From Sinohyriopsis cumingii (Eukaryota; Mollusca; Bivalvia; Unionida; Unionidae), in contig CM068827.1 in NCBI GenBank assembly GCA_028554795.2, positions 75,775,244 to 75,839,243 on the forward strand: a stretch of DNA of 64,000 bases. Reading direction: 5' to 3'. The first letter of the stretch is position 1; each line of letters starts with the position of its first letter. The notes beneath the pieces were generated by a model. That model saw nothing but the letters and a program-made list of their open reading frames with translations. It ran no database searches and was not told the DNA's origin. Below, in pieces: positions 18,750 to 30,989 of this stretch. Made by a program: the position numbers and the translations under genes.

Positions 18750-21700
18750 TAAAAAGATTGATAAAGATTATGACAAACTTGGACAGCATGTGTTAGTCGA
18801 AGAGTTCAAGAACTGCATCCATACTGATGACAGATTTAGTTTGATGTAGACCCTTTCGAAAACGCTGCTAGAACAGTTGATGACTAATTTTTTACTCGCA
18901 AAGTTTTATTTTTCTATAAGTTCTCCTTTCAAAAGGTTCTTAGTTAGAAACGGAATCAGCCTCATCGGAATAATCACAAAATCTGAATTTGTTACAACTT
19001 ATAGGAATCAAACTTCTAATAAGACAGATTAGAACTTCTTATCTCTTCATACGTGCGCCTATTGCGTAAATATAGGACACCTTATTTATGATTGCTTTAA
19101 GTTAAAAAAATAAGCAGCAGAATAAAGATAGATCAGTTCCAGATGATCTTGTTTCTCAATGTTCAAAGTCTTGGTCATGTATTGGAAAGAATACATCTAC
19201 TGAGTTAAACAAATGGAGAATTATTAATGATTCATGTCGAAAGGTTCTATATCGCATCTTGGTGATTCGGCCAATCATAACCCTATTAAAATATTAAGTT
19301 TCTCAGAGTCTTTTTTATCGGTACTTTGCCTTGGTCTGAGAAGTCTTCTTCTTCTGAAAGGGTTCTTGTTCAGGGAGTAGAGAGTGGCTTTATTAAATTC
19401 TGCTCCATAATTTAATTTGTCACTTGACATTCTTTCAGCACCAGTGACTATCGGAGCTGTGAAATCTTTGCGCATTGAGGTGCTCGTTTATTGATAGGCA
19501 ATAGCCTAGGTGGTAAAATGGTTATGGTTAATACACTTTGTAACTGGCAGGCATTGTTTGGATCAAACGCATGGTCCTACTGAAGAGGAAATTCCTGATT
19601 CATACCCTGTTTGTGCAGTTACTAGAACTATGGCAAAGAAAGGTCTTGAAAATGGAAGTGATCAGGAACTAGTTCTTCGGCTGAGATATGTATTGGTCAG
19701 AATTTTGGTGAGGTCACTTTTGTCTCCTGAAATTGGTCAGTCAATAGGAAATGATCATTGTGGGCCGCTTCTGACTACTCATTATCTCATTTCTGATTAG
19801 GGTGAAAAACGACAATCACTTGTCGTATAACAGGAAACTGATTTGAATATCCTACTGCAGCTAGATCTTAGCGAAAGAAGTACTAGCTTCCTATTTTGTG
19901 AAATATGGGTACTAATGAGAAAATGGAAACCACCTAAGGTATCCGATGGTGATATCAACTTGTTCTTCTTAAGACGAAGTGACAGTACATGTGTAGCTTA
20001 GCTCATGAAACTCCCGTGGCTGCTAATGTAGGAGTCAGTAACATCTTCCTCAAGAATTTACACTAGGTTTGTTTACCCGAAGATTAAAAGTAATGTTTTA
20101 TAAATACTGTAGATCTTGTCACAGTTGTCAAATGATAGAAAAACCCAACCAAAGACGCCCGAAGATCGTTTGCAAAGTATTCTTGCATTTGACAAACCAT
20201 TTAGCAGAATAAAGCCAGACTATGTAAGTCCTGAAAAACCAAGTCGGGTAACCAATACTTGTTGACCATAATTAAAGATTTCATCACACTTTAAAGAATA
20301 TAATAAGATCTTATTGCTTTGATACTAGAGCAGATTGGGACGAAGGCATTCATTTGCTGTTGGGGCGCCAGTTCAGGAGTCCTTAAGAGTCAACCCTTTG
20401 AAACTTGTTTTTCGACACACTGTTCGTGGACCGTTGAAGTTGTTGATAGAGGAACGTCTTTGAATAGACGAATCAGAGATTAATTTACTTGATTATGTCT
20501 CTGATTCTAAATGCAAACTGTCGAAATCTTTTTTGGCAAGAAATAATCTTCAGTCTACAGAAATACAAAAGAAAGTAATGTATGACAATAATACAAAAGA
20601 AAGAACTTTTCTGCCTGGCTCTTTTAGACATATCTCTATGGTCCCAAAAGAACGAAAGTGACTTAAATTATATAAACTCTCCTGGGAGATCGGAGGCAGA
20701 AATCCCTCCGTCATCAGCCATGTAAATTTGTTTAAGGAGTTTGTTGATAGAGATTGCAATGCTAATCATTCAGTCAATTTAGCTGTACCTGTCCACATGG
20801 TGAAAATGTATATGATGAAGCTTAACTGGATTGTAGTGACTTTGGTTCAACCGGTCCTCAGAATTCGATGATATGAAATAATCTAGATGAGAAATATTCA
20901 CATACACAGCCACATGAAAAGAAATTAAGCATCTATTATGTGAATTTGAGCACTTGTTTCCAGATCCTACGCATGGAACAAATACAGTCTACCATAATAA
21001 TGAAACTATATATTCTAAGCCTGTACAATAGCTCGCTTACAAGATGAATCCTCTAAGGCAAAAACTGTTTAAAAAAGGAAATTGAATATTTGTTGGAGAA
21101 TGATTTTATTGAACCAAACTAAAATACGTGGAGTTCGCCGTGTATTCTTGTGCCGAAACCTCAAACAAAAATATTCCGTATGTACAGTGATTACAGAAAA
21201 GTGAACAGTGCCACCAAGATCTGGTGTCTGCATTGACATAATTTGGAAATGCAAAACGTGCAACAAGTTTAACATGCTAAAAATGATTTTGGCAGATTTC
21301 ATTTACGGATAGAGCAAAAGAAATGTCGACCATTTTCGATTCCGGATAGACACAATCTGTATAAAGTGGTGCCATTTGGTATGAATAAATCTCCGTCAAT
21401 ATTCCAGTGTTTAATGAATACGATAACATAGATCGCTATGATGTGTACATCGAAGACGTCATTGTATGCAGAGACCCTGGAAAGATCAACAGGAAACTAT
21501 CTGGAAATTCTACGGTCGCCTGAGAGAGGCAAGTTTGACAACTAGATTAAGTAAAGTGAGTCTTGCCGAGCTTGTTTAACATTTTAGGACATTGTGAGAC
21601 ATGGTCATGTTAAGGCTATCGAAGCTATGATTGAGGCTATCTCTGAATTCCCTGTGCCTATCAGTAAATGGCAATTGATGTGATTTTGGGATATAGCTGG

Positions 21701-21980
21701 ATACTTTCGGATATTTTGATCCAATGTTTCCAGAATTGCTGATCCCTTGAAAAATGTAGTGTATAAGATGATAAAGTTTCATTGGTCCTACAGATATCGA
21801 GGAGGCATTCTATAAATTTAAGGCCATACTTAAATATGGACCAGTTCTATCAGCTTCAGATTTCAACCATTTGTTTATGATGTTTGTTGATGCAAGTGAT
21901 GCTGAGATCGGCGGCGTATTAATTTAGAAAGATAAAAATGTTGTGCATCAACATTCATTTAATAACATCGATAATTAAAT
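18750..21980 (+). mobile_element. Decayed Ty3/Gypsy element of Gmr1-like gene order (gag-PR-INT-RT-RNase H)
   Basis: Fragments in order: a gag helix (DYDKLGQHVLVEEFKNCI, about 18768); a CCHC knuckle CAYCVNIGHLIYDC (19054-19095); a protease/linker region (VLVQGVESGFIKF, then PVCAVTRTMAKK, about 19360-19640); integrase (YCRSCHSCQMIEKPNQ, about 20110, with DWDEGIHLL and FRHTVRGPLKLL about 20335-20450); the INT C-terminus (YDNNTKERTFLPGSF, about 20580); then an RT start (EFEHLFPDPTHG, LLENDFIEPN, about 20945-21120), RT palm remnants (YIEDVIV, about 21450), and the RNase H start FVDASDAEIGGVLI (about 21885). Only about 200 nt separate INT from RT, with no LTR between, so INT precedes RT. There are many stops; the element is dead. 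LTRs were not identified. Confidence 0.75.
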
Positions 21981-22139
21981 TGTTTGTTAAATGTTATTAA
22001 ATCTGCTGGGGGTTTTTTGCTACTTATATTATGACCACAAAATTGTAACACAATATAATATGAACTCGAGTGCACGCAACACTTCAAGGGTGAGCCCATA
22101 TACATGGCCATTCAGCCCAGTTTGCACTGACAGTGTTGA

Positions 22140-25100
22140 ATAAACAACAGTCGTCGTCGAGTAGCAAAGCCACCACGTAATTAATCAACATCTTTCAGTG
22201 ACTGAGCAAGCCAGTGCAAGAAAAAATACAAAATATGTTTGGGTGTTACCACGTATTCAACCCAATGAATCACTGGTCATGTTGTCAAATCTAGGTTAAC
22301 AATCTCAGTGTACCACTTGCGTCGGATCATCGATACAACTTCATCACACGTAAAGACACATCAGAAATATTTGATTGGTTTTGCCATGGTGAAGTCCAAA
22401 CTGGTCAATGCCGAGGCCATTCGCGAGTTGTTCCAGGTAGTGGAAGACCTCTGCTTGAGAGTATTCTAAGGAGCCGGCTCGGATAACCGAAGGCATTTTC
22501 CTTTGTCTTTGAACTCTATGCGGCATCCAACACTTTTTACAGCGTCATCCCAGATGCATTTTTAACGGTTTCTAACACAGCCGCTTTTGCAACCACAACC
22601 TCTAACAGCGCTGGAATGTTCACGCGTAAGAGAAATATTCCAAAGCTCAATTGCTTTTGTCACCTCTCACCTCTGACTCTGGCAACTTTAATGCGTTCTT
22701 TTGTTTGGTCGCATTAAGTTAAGCTAGTGATTTGGTCAACAACCAGCTAACAATGTGAGTTAACTTTCCCAGAAAACGCCTCGATGTGGCACTGCAATAG
22801 TTTCGTGTTGCGCCTTCTTTTTTCGAAAGCTGCCTTAGGCTTAGTCTAAACATAACTTCGTGATAGGTCATTATTATTATTATTATCATTATTATTATTA
22901 TTATTTGAAAACATTGAATTACTGTGTTACGACCCTTTGATTTTTTACTGAAGTTATGCTGTTAAATAAACAGACTTGTGTTAGTGTTTTGTGCCGATTC
23001 ATGTATGACAATAGACTGTGGCATGCAATTTTAATTTCATGGTGAAATGTTTTTTCGGAGGTTTCCTGGTGGCTGTATAACCGCAGAGAAGCATCAAATG
23101 CCCCTAGTTTTGTCAAACATCATAACACTCTTGGTTTGCTTGGTTTTAATTTCAGATCATAATATCAAACGCCTCGGATACGTGATTTAGTGATTTGAGG
23201 CCATGTTAGGTATATTTTGCCATGAATTTTTTTCCTGAATATCACTTTTCTGGTGTGAGTCTGTTACGTGCGTGAGAAACTACAGTGTCAATAGCCTAGA
23301 CGACTAAAACGGTCTTCCCTGGCAAGTGTAGGAATTAGAGTAGGCATCCACAATGTTAATGGTTACAAGTTAACTTTGCAATCAGCAGCGTCGTAGAGTT
23401 GGAAGATTGTATCGTTGGAGATACATTTGCAGGTTATCATGGCTGTGTGTTCGGCCCCAAATATAAACTTGTGGACATTTCGGCAACACCCGAATATAAG
23501 ACTAAGAGGAATGTCACGCGAAAACCTTAATGAGTCTCCATGAAATTGTTATCAACGCTGTACAAATCCAAGGTTGTAATTTATTCCGGAACTCATTCCA
23601 CGCGCGCGGCAGTTGACACCAAGTCTGACGTTTCTACTAGCAAAATGTGGGTCCACAAAAGCATTCCTTATTATGGTTTTCGATCTTCCTTATCGGATTA
23701 ATTCTTGTTAAACATCTTAGACGTCGTCGAAGATTTGCAGTATTCTTCTATGTATCTGGCGAGTTCGATGATTGCATGACAACACCAAAGGTTTCGAAAA
23801 TTGCTTCAATTTTGTTTGCATCATTGCAGAAAGTGAGCAGCAAAACAACGATATGATGTCATGGTTGACAATTCCAGCCTTGGAACTGGATAACTGTTAA
23901 CTTTCGATTTCCAAAAAGGCCGCACACGGGGAAAAACATAGTTGTGTTCTGCACATGTAAGTCGTTTCTTTGCTGATCGGATACCCTAGCCGGGTACGGA
24001 TAATATTATTAAATTAAATATTAAAACTCTCGGGTTCAGTGATATACCAACAGAGGCGCGCCTATATTAAGCGGAGTGATTGGAAATCTTTGAATTGGGA
24101 CATGATTTTTACTTATATATTATTTGTTTAGTCTAATACCTTGTGCAGCCTGCCGACAATCATAATGCACTTCCAATTGTCAAGTGGTGAAATCACAGAA
24201 TCAGCAATATGCTGTTGAGCAACTCATTAATAATTTACTGTCCATGGTCGGCATTATGTCTTTCGATGGAAGTGCGACTGGAACTGTCTTCGGTGGTGCT
24301 CGAGGAACTAATGGTTATAGTTGATAACAAATCGAATGAACCGCTTGAATTCCGATCCGCAAATACGTGTTTGATGTTATCAACGACTAGCATTACAACT
24401 TGTTTAGCAAAATTGGTGCATCGCTGAAGATCAAGGACACAAACACCTTTTGTTCGCCTCTGAACAATCCCTGAACAAAATCGTTAAGGCCATATCTGTA
24501 ATATATCATGTAAAGGCGTTTGCTTAAGTCAAAAGCAGGCAAGAGTATTACACGGCCAGGTACGACTGTCATTATAGTTAAATCTCATTTCAATATCTAA
24601 TGTAAAATTGTGTTCTAAACGTCTCCCAGCAGAGAACTAAAGTGTGCCCTTTCTGGTCCACAAGGGTAAAACGAATGTGAATCAATCGTGGATTGTATCA
24701 TAGAATATACACGAGCGCCACGAGAGTAATCGAGAGCAAATAACCCGGAGGCAAATTTGTGGGGAAAAAAAACAAAAAACATGAAACATTTAGTAGCTAT
24801 GCTTTTGTAACTCTGTTTTCATACCTGACACTGATGGCGTCACATGCTAAATTCATCAGTATTGTGATGGAGCTTTTGACGTTTGTCCTCGGAAAATACA
24901 TTTGTATCTCTTGGCCAACCTAAAACTGTTCTAAACTATGACTGTGTCATGTTAACCACCTACTGTAGAGATTCGATTGAAATGGCAGAGCTGAGTATGT
25001 ATTTGGTTTTGCGTGTGTGAATTTTTTAATCTTTCTTGGTTACCAATCAAATCTTCAGTCGAATCTCTTTATTGATTAAACCAATGTCCTACACCCAAGT

Positions 25101-27429
25101 GGGGTCCAAAACATTCCAGGTACCTTTCGAGTCGCTATCTACCGAAAACAAAAACGATCTATTCGCGGGTAGACCCCCGAACGGTCGCGATCGAATAATA
25201 GGCCAATTATAATAAACACGCATCAATGATAGTGAAAATTTCGATTGGACAGCCTGTCCCCGCCGTGGTAATGGGAGTAGAGAAAACCATTCTGGTTTCG
25301 TTTATGTGATCGCAATTAAGGAGATTTAATCGTGGTTAGTTTTTCAACAACATTTGTTATCACAGCATGAATTTCACGTGAAACAGGAAGACCATCCGAA
25401 ATTATCATCGTCTTCCACTGTTACGAGTTTATGATCTTAAAATAAATAACAGAAAAAAAGTGAAAACCAACAAGGTTGTAATATTCAACAAATGAGTTTT
25501 TTGCCTCGAACAAAAAGCAAAATTTAAAAAAAGGAAACTTACGTTATATCGAATTAAATCCCAAATAATCATAGAATTACAGCACGTCCTAATAATGAAA
25601 ATGCTGAATAAACATTAGTGAAAATTTAAATTAAATCGAACGTTGTACGTGCTGATTCGCCTAGGACGGCTCGCAAAGTGTTGATGTGAAAGCAGTCTTT
25701 TGTTGGATCAAAAAATACAATCCAAGAAGAAAACATTATTTGAAATACAAATCTCTATTTCCAGGGATGTTATCCGAGCAATTTTGTATTTAAAGAGAAG
25801 AAATAATTTGAATAACTCGAATAACTCCAATTTAAGTACTGAACACGACAATAATTTGATTCTGACCGGATGTTCAATTATGAATGAATACTTTTTTACA
25901 GTAACAATCTCATAAAGTCTTTTACTTGACATCAGGTTACAATAAACATTTTCCATAAGAGAATTACCTAATGGAATAGAACTTTCCAGAAACTTCTTAA
26001 TGTTTACAAAATAAAATATGAGTTATATGTATGAATTTTGTTACAAAATTGCAATATACATCCCGGATTATGTCAGGTACGCTAGCAGAATCCCAATAAG
26101 ACCCAAAATAAGCACGTTAACTTCTATTAATAATGATAATAAAATTAAACACATACACACAGATAATATTTTAACTATGTATTAGTTGTTTATACAATTA
26201 AAAAAATCATTAATTTAAGTCAAGTAGAAATAAATTTGATTTTAGATAAAGTCAAGAAGTCCAACAGACAATGTTACATTACAATAGCATATAATGTTAT
26301 TACAAATATATAAACATCAAATACCAAACAACACAAATTAAATATCCATAAAAAAAAAACATCATCGATGCTTTCAAAACTTTATTGCATCAAACACGGA
26401 AAACTTCTCCTGATCATTGATATCGTTGGTTGATAAGTACCGCTGGCAAATCGATGCAGGCTCATTAAAAACTTCTTTTGTTTTATTGCTTATGCGAACC
26501 TACTCCACTAGTGTCTCTAACCGAACCACAAGACTGTGAGGATCACCATGTCCACCAAATCTTCCATCTGTCTTTGATTGTTGTTCCGAAGTAGGTGTTA
26601 AAGATATTTTGTGTCTGTTCCGACAGGAACTGTTTTCTTCCTTCTTTTTCTCTTAGAACGTTAGTAAATTGTTGTTGCTCCCACGTGGGTGAAGATGTTT
26701 GTTGTTTTGTGGTTTGGTGTTGTACACACCTTTGTGCTGTATAGATGTACTTTCTTCTTGTTGATCCAGTGACGAAACAGATAGTGGGGGTGATAGACGT
26801 TTTTGTTTGTTCCCGTGTAGGTACATGTTTTTCTACCCATCTGTTTTAGAACGATTTGTCGGATTGTTTAGGTTTTTATCATGGTCGGGCTCAGCTTTAC
26901 ATGATGGTCCAGATGTGGGTTTGTATGTTAGTCCGGTTTCTTGTCCTTTTTTCAAGAAAACATTCGTGAGGAAATGTGTGAGTAAATGGCCTGCACAACT
27001 ATTTTAGTAGGTTGACAAGACGGGTAACTTTCTCGTGCATAATGGTTCGCCGTAAGTTGTTTCCATAATGTATCATCTTCTTCCTGGTTTCCTTATTGAA
27101 ATTACTTACATGCTTTAGCAAAAGAATTACTCATCTTTAACCATAACTTGTGATATTCCCGCGAACGTACATACAAGTAACCATTGTAGACTGTGTCAAC
27201 AGATTCAAAGAAGTAGAGCCGACGACGACCAAAAATTCAGCGAATGTCACCTTGATGCATTCGTAAACACCCATCGGATGTTTCTTTGACTGGATCAGAT
27301 TTGATGTTCGTGCAAATTCGCGTCGCTCACAAAGACAGTGCTAAAACAAATGATGCCGGAGTTGCATTTTATTGGGGGGGGGGAGGTATTTTGTTTTGTT
27401 CTGTTCGGGGTTTGTTTGTTTTATGTTTT
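22140..27429. other. Tract with unassigned coding remnants, probably part of the adjacent Polinton-like element
   Basis: This interval looks less AT-rich than its surroundings and has stretches that translate sensibly but are broken. On + these include VGDTFAGYHGCVFGPKYK (about 23425), INNLLSMVGIMSFDGSATG (about 24225) and MSYTQVGSKTFQVPFESL (25087). On - there is a Lys/Asn/Gln/Pro-rich stretch (SVSSLDQQEESTSIQHKG, about 26750). I could not tie any of these to a Polinton capsid, protease, ATPase or integrase. The interval also holds an (ATT)n run at 22870-22903. It is bounded by the Gypsy remnant on the left and the polymerase remnant on the right. Confidence 0.35.
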
Positions 27430-29410
27430 AAAGGCACAAACCACAATCGAGTACATTATGGGACGCACTCATCTTTGACTTATCTTACGACTTCCATGGA
27501 AACAGTGAATTATCTTTTATATGCTTGCTGGCGTCAAATTCGTTTACCAGCAACAGCTGAACTAGATCATGTACACGTGATCGGTTATGATGTGTATTAG
27601 CAATGAGTCTGTGTCTATGTCGGTGTACAACATCTTAATTTTGTCACCGCACGCAGTTTGATCTTATCGTAATAAAACTTAAGCACGAGCAGATTTGATA
27701 AGTAAACACGGACACGAAAAACTAGATTGGCTTAGTAATCTTCATTTATCAATTGTTTACTGTGTACAGCATTGACTCCACCAATGAAGAACTTCCGCAA
27801 CACGAACGCGGGGTCGGCTATAAGCATTCCAAGCTTGTCTACATTTCTAACAGACAAGGTCTATATGTAATCGCTTTTACAGATTTTACATCGTTTTGCC
27901 AAACCACGGCATTATTCATCAGTTTAAAGAAATCTTTTTCAAACTTGTTTATGGCTTTTTGCTCGCAGAGTTTTATTTCTTTGAAGGCACGTAAAGCACT
28001 TTCGGTGCTAGTGGATAATTTATGTGGTCTCGGTGTAACTCGTCTGGATACTCCATATCAACTTTGTAAAGTACCCGATATCACTGTTATTATTATGCTG
28101 TCGTACGTATTTTTCTATGCCTATCCGCTCGGGATCAATACATTCAAACTGTATGGGCTATATCATCGCCACTTTACGCAAGTTATAGGCGTCAAGATAC
28201 ATGACGTAACTGTTTGGGACAGCGAGATTGAATCCGTCCTCGTGCAGATTGTTGGCTCTAGCGCGTATTGGTGGCTCGTCACCGAAAACCATGCTTGGAC
28301 TTTCTTTCAAAAAATAAGTGCTGATCTTTATCAGTGGGCAGTTCCAAATAAACCTTGGTTAACTACAACAATGCATTCCAAGCCATTCATGGTGATGGAA
28401 TGTAATTTGCGAGATCGAACTTGAACACACCTGTTCTCAAACACAGATAATGATTGTCGCCAATGTTTCGAAAATCAAACTCAGAGCTGACAGTGATCGC
28501 CTGCGTGTAGTCACTGACGGAAGTATCTTTTGCGAGACAGCTATAAATGGAAACCCTTTATCGGTGGAGAATGAGTTTCTGAAAATATTACCAAGTCACT
28601 CACCTACTCGTACGGATGGATTCCTTTTCAGATAGACAAGGGAGACGTTCAATCAATAAAAGCACCACCGAGCGCTGGCTGCAATGTTGATCGCCAGTTT
28701 ATTCAGGCTGGAATTGAGAAACTGCAGCGAGCCAATGAAATGTTGCTGACCCAGCATAATCGTTGTATATTCTTTTATATGGTTGGGAATTTCGTTCATT
28801 GGCGCCCTTTAGGTTGCAGCAATTTTTTGCATTATCTGGCCATCATGCCCACACAGGTTATAAAGTACCACTGGAAGTTTGATTTACTTGGGTGCAGATC
28901 CTCTGTATGCATCAGGCAGCGATCTCGAACTTTGGCATCTTTTATAATCATTGCAGATCCAGCAAAGAGTGGCCCCGGAAAACTCGCAACTTACATCGTT
29001 TGTCAAAACATATCTCAAGACCAGGAGTGCTGTTGTCCGATCAAGTTCGTGGCAAAGTTGAGCGATTTAAGAGCTACCTCAACGAATTCCTGGCCATGGT
29101 AAAATTTGATATCTTATTCGCTCCGCCACATCTGACTTCGGTGTAGACAATCTTGTATGGAACTTGTTCAGCAACTGGCGTTTTATCATGATGAACCTCT
29201 GGTGACGACGTCTGGTTGTGTATTGTAATGTTCAAGTATTCAAAGTCTGCATAGATGACAAACATTACTTTCATTTTCTGCTGCACCATTGCAAATTTCA
29301 GATGTTCGTGCTGAATTCCGGCATGATTGTACGCTAGTGTTTTTATTCAAAAATTATTGTCTGAAAGCACCGTTTGCATGGAAATGTCATACCCTCCTAT
29401 AATACTGTGC
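27430..29410 (-). pseudogene. Protein-primed DNA polymerase B of Polinton/adintovirus type, decayed
   Basis: Reading the - strand from about 29.4 kb downwards gives successive hallmarks of Polinton (Maverick)/adintovirus DNA polymerase. First is MKVMFVIYADFEYL, the first exonuclease motif, in an open frame 29289-29074. Then KDAKVRDRCLMHT, a zinc-binding region remnant (about 28940). Then PVVLYNLCGHDG and SLQFLNSSLNKLA (about 28690-28870). Then NSYVMYLDAYNLRKVA, polymerase motif A (about 28170-28218). Then KAINKFEKDFFKLMNNAV (27903-27970), and finally a trace of FDASKHIKDNSLF (about 27500-27545). Stops and frameshifts separate these blocks, so it cannot make a working enzyme. The longest + strand frames over this interval (223 and 120 codons) are antisense shadows. 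Confidence 0.85.
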
Positions 29411-29485
29411 CAGTATACCGTCTTTCATCCACATGCAATGATACCACGAATCTGGACCGTACGACGACAACACATCAATATTTGC

Positions 29486-29487
<2 letters not shown>

Positions 29488-29525
<38 letters not shown>

Positions 29526-29527
29526 GC
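29488..29527 (+). repeat. (TG)n microsatellite
   Basis: TG run of about 18 units with a CG variant at its end, at the edge of the polymerase remnant. Confidence 0.9.
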
Positions 29528-29699
29528 GTCACCAAATCACCTGCGGACCTTCTGTTCCAAGCACATTAACTTCGAGGTCATGGTTAAGCAGCTCCAACTT
29601 ACTGATGTCAGGTTCATAACTGCAGATTGTATTTTAAGAGAATGGTCATTTGTAAACAGGACATTTACATCAATAACTTTTGTCCATGATTGTAGGTTA

Positions 29700-30634
29700 T
29701 AACTAACATGTTGAGCTAACCTTTTTAGGTCAGAATATTCTAGAAAGAGGCTAGTTTACAATTTTAATGGAGTTTTCCATTGGAATGACTGCATCTAGGT
29801 GAATTTAATTGCATATAAATAGGCACTTGATAAAGAAATAATTAATTCCTATCTTAGATCAGGCGCTAGAATCCATTTGTTATCGAAGTTTACAGCTGTG
29901 TTCAGATAAACGTTGATAGGAATAATTTCTTTACATTTTTCATTGGAATTACTATGTACTCGTGGATTGTGGATTAACAGATTATTTTGGAATTATTATG
30001 AACTAATTCAAGTATAGCCTGGATTGAATTAACGTGGTATATCCAGGCGTTTAAGATTATCGAAATTCATTCAGAACATTGTATATTTTTGGACTTTGCC
30101 ATTTATAATTATTTGGGATTTTAATTCGCAATTCCGTAAGTGTCTTTTGAATTATTGCTTTGTATTGTAGAGGAAAAATAACTTGTTTTGGTAAAATCTA
30201 CACAACCGTTTGGTGCTTTGGAAGTATGATTGATGTCTGAGAAAATATTACATCAGTCTAGTATTTTGTTTTAGAAATGGATATGAAGAAAGTATTTTCT
30301 TTGAGTGTTAAGCAGGAGAAGGTTTGAATTCCATGGGTCACTTCAGGGAAAAGAAAACTGCATATATATTATTTACCTGAACAATAGCGGTAAAAAGTCA
30401 TTTTCATGTTGATTTTCAATTGTCGGAAAACATTTTAAAGGTTGGATATGCATACATGTTAGGATATCGTACCTTCAGATAGAATTTCTTATTTCAAATT
30501 TAACATATTTCTTTTAACTGATCTCAAGAGCTGTACCCAATTATACCTTATCATAGCTCTTTGTCACTTTAAGTGGACAGATCAAACTCTTTTCTATAGA
30601 AAATAGTCTTTAAATATCTGAATTAATAATTTTA
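29700..30634. other. No recognisable gene
   Basis: AT-rich, with nothing I can name on either strand. Confidence 0.35.
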
Positions 30635-30948
30635 CCGCTCCGGTGGCCTAAATGATTAGAAAGTCTGCCACGATGCAGGGAGGTTGCGGGTTCGAACCCC
30701 AGCTGAGTCATACCAATGATTTATAAATATGGTACTAGCAGCTGCATTGCTTGGCACTCAGCATTAGGAGGTTATTGATAGGACTGGTCGACCTGGCGAT
30801 AGGATAATGTGACTGGGTAGGATATCATGCTACATGTCTGAAGCATTATGTCTCTTGCTAGACATCACTATAAATTGCCACACTGCAGACGTCGTAGCGA
30901 TAAGACTGGAATGTTTTAAAAGCTATGCTAAAAATTCAAATCACACAC
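30635..30948 (+). mobile_element. tRNA-derived SINE, family 1
   Basis: Head GCTCCGGTGGCCTAAATGAT with a clean B box GGGTTCGAACCCC. The body matches the 14553 copy (AGCAGCTGCATTGCTTGGC, then GGACTGGTCGACCTGGCGAT, then GCCACACTGCAGACGTCG) and the tail is AAAAGCTATGCTAAAAATTC. It ends in a (CA)n microsatellite (30946-30985). Confidence 0.9.
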
Positions 30949-30989
30949 ACACTCACACACACACATACACACACACACACACACACGTC

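Noticed and set aside
27753-28424. 223-codon + strand frame
   Set aside because: It starts at TTG and is antisense to well-ordered Polinton-type polymerase motifs on the - strand, so it is a shadow frame.
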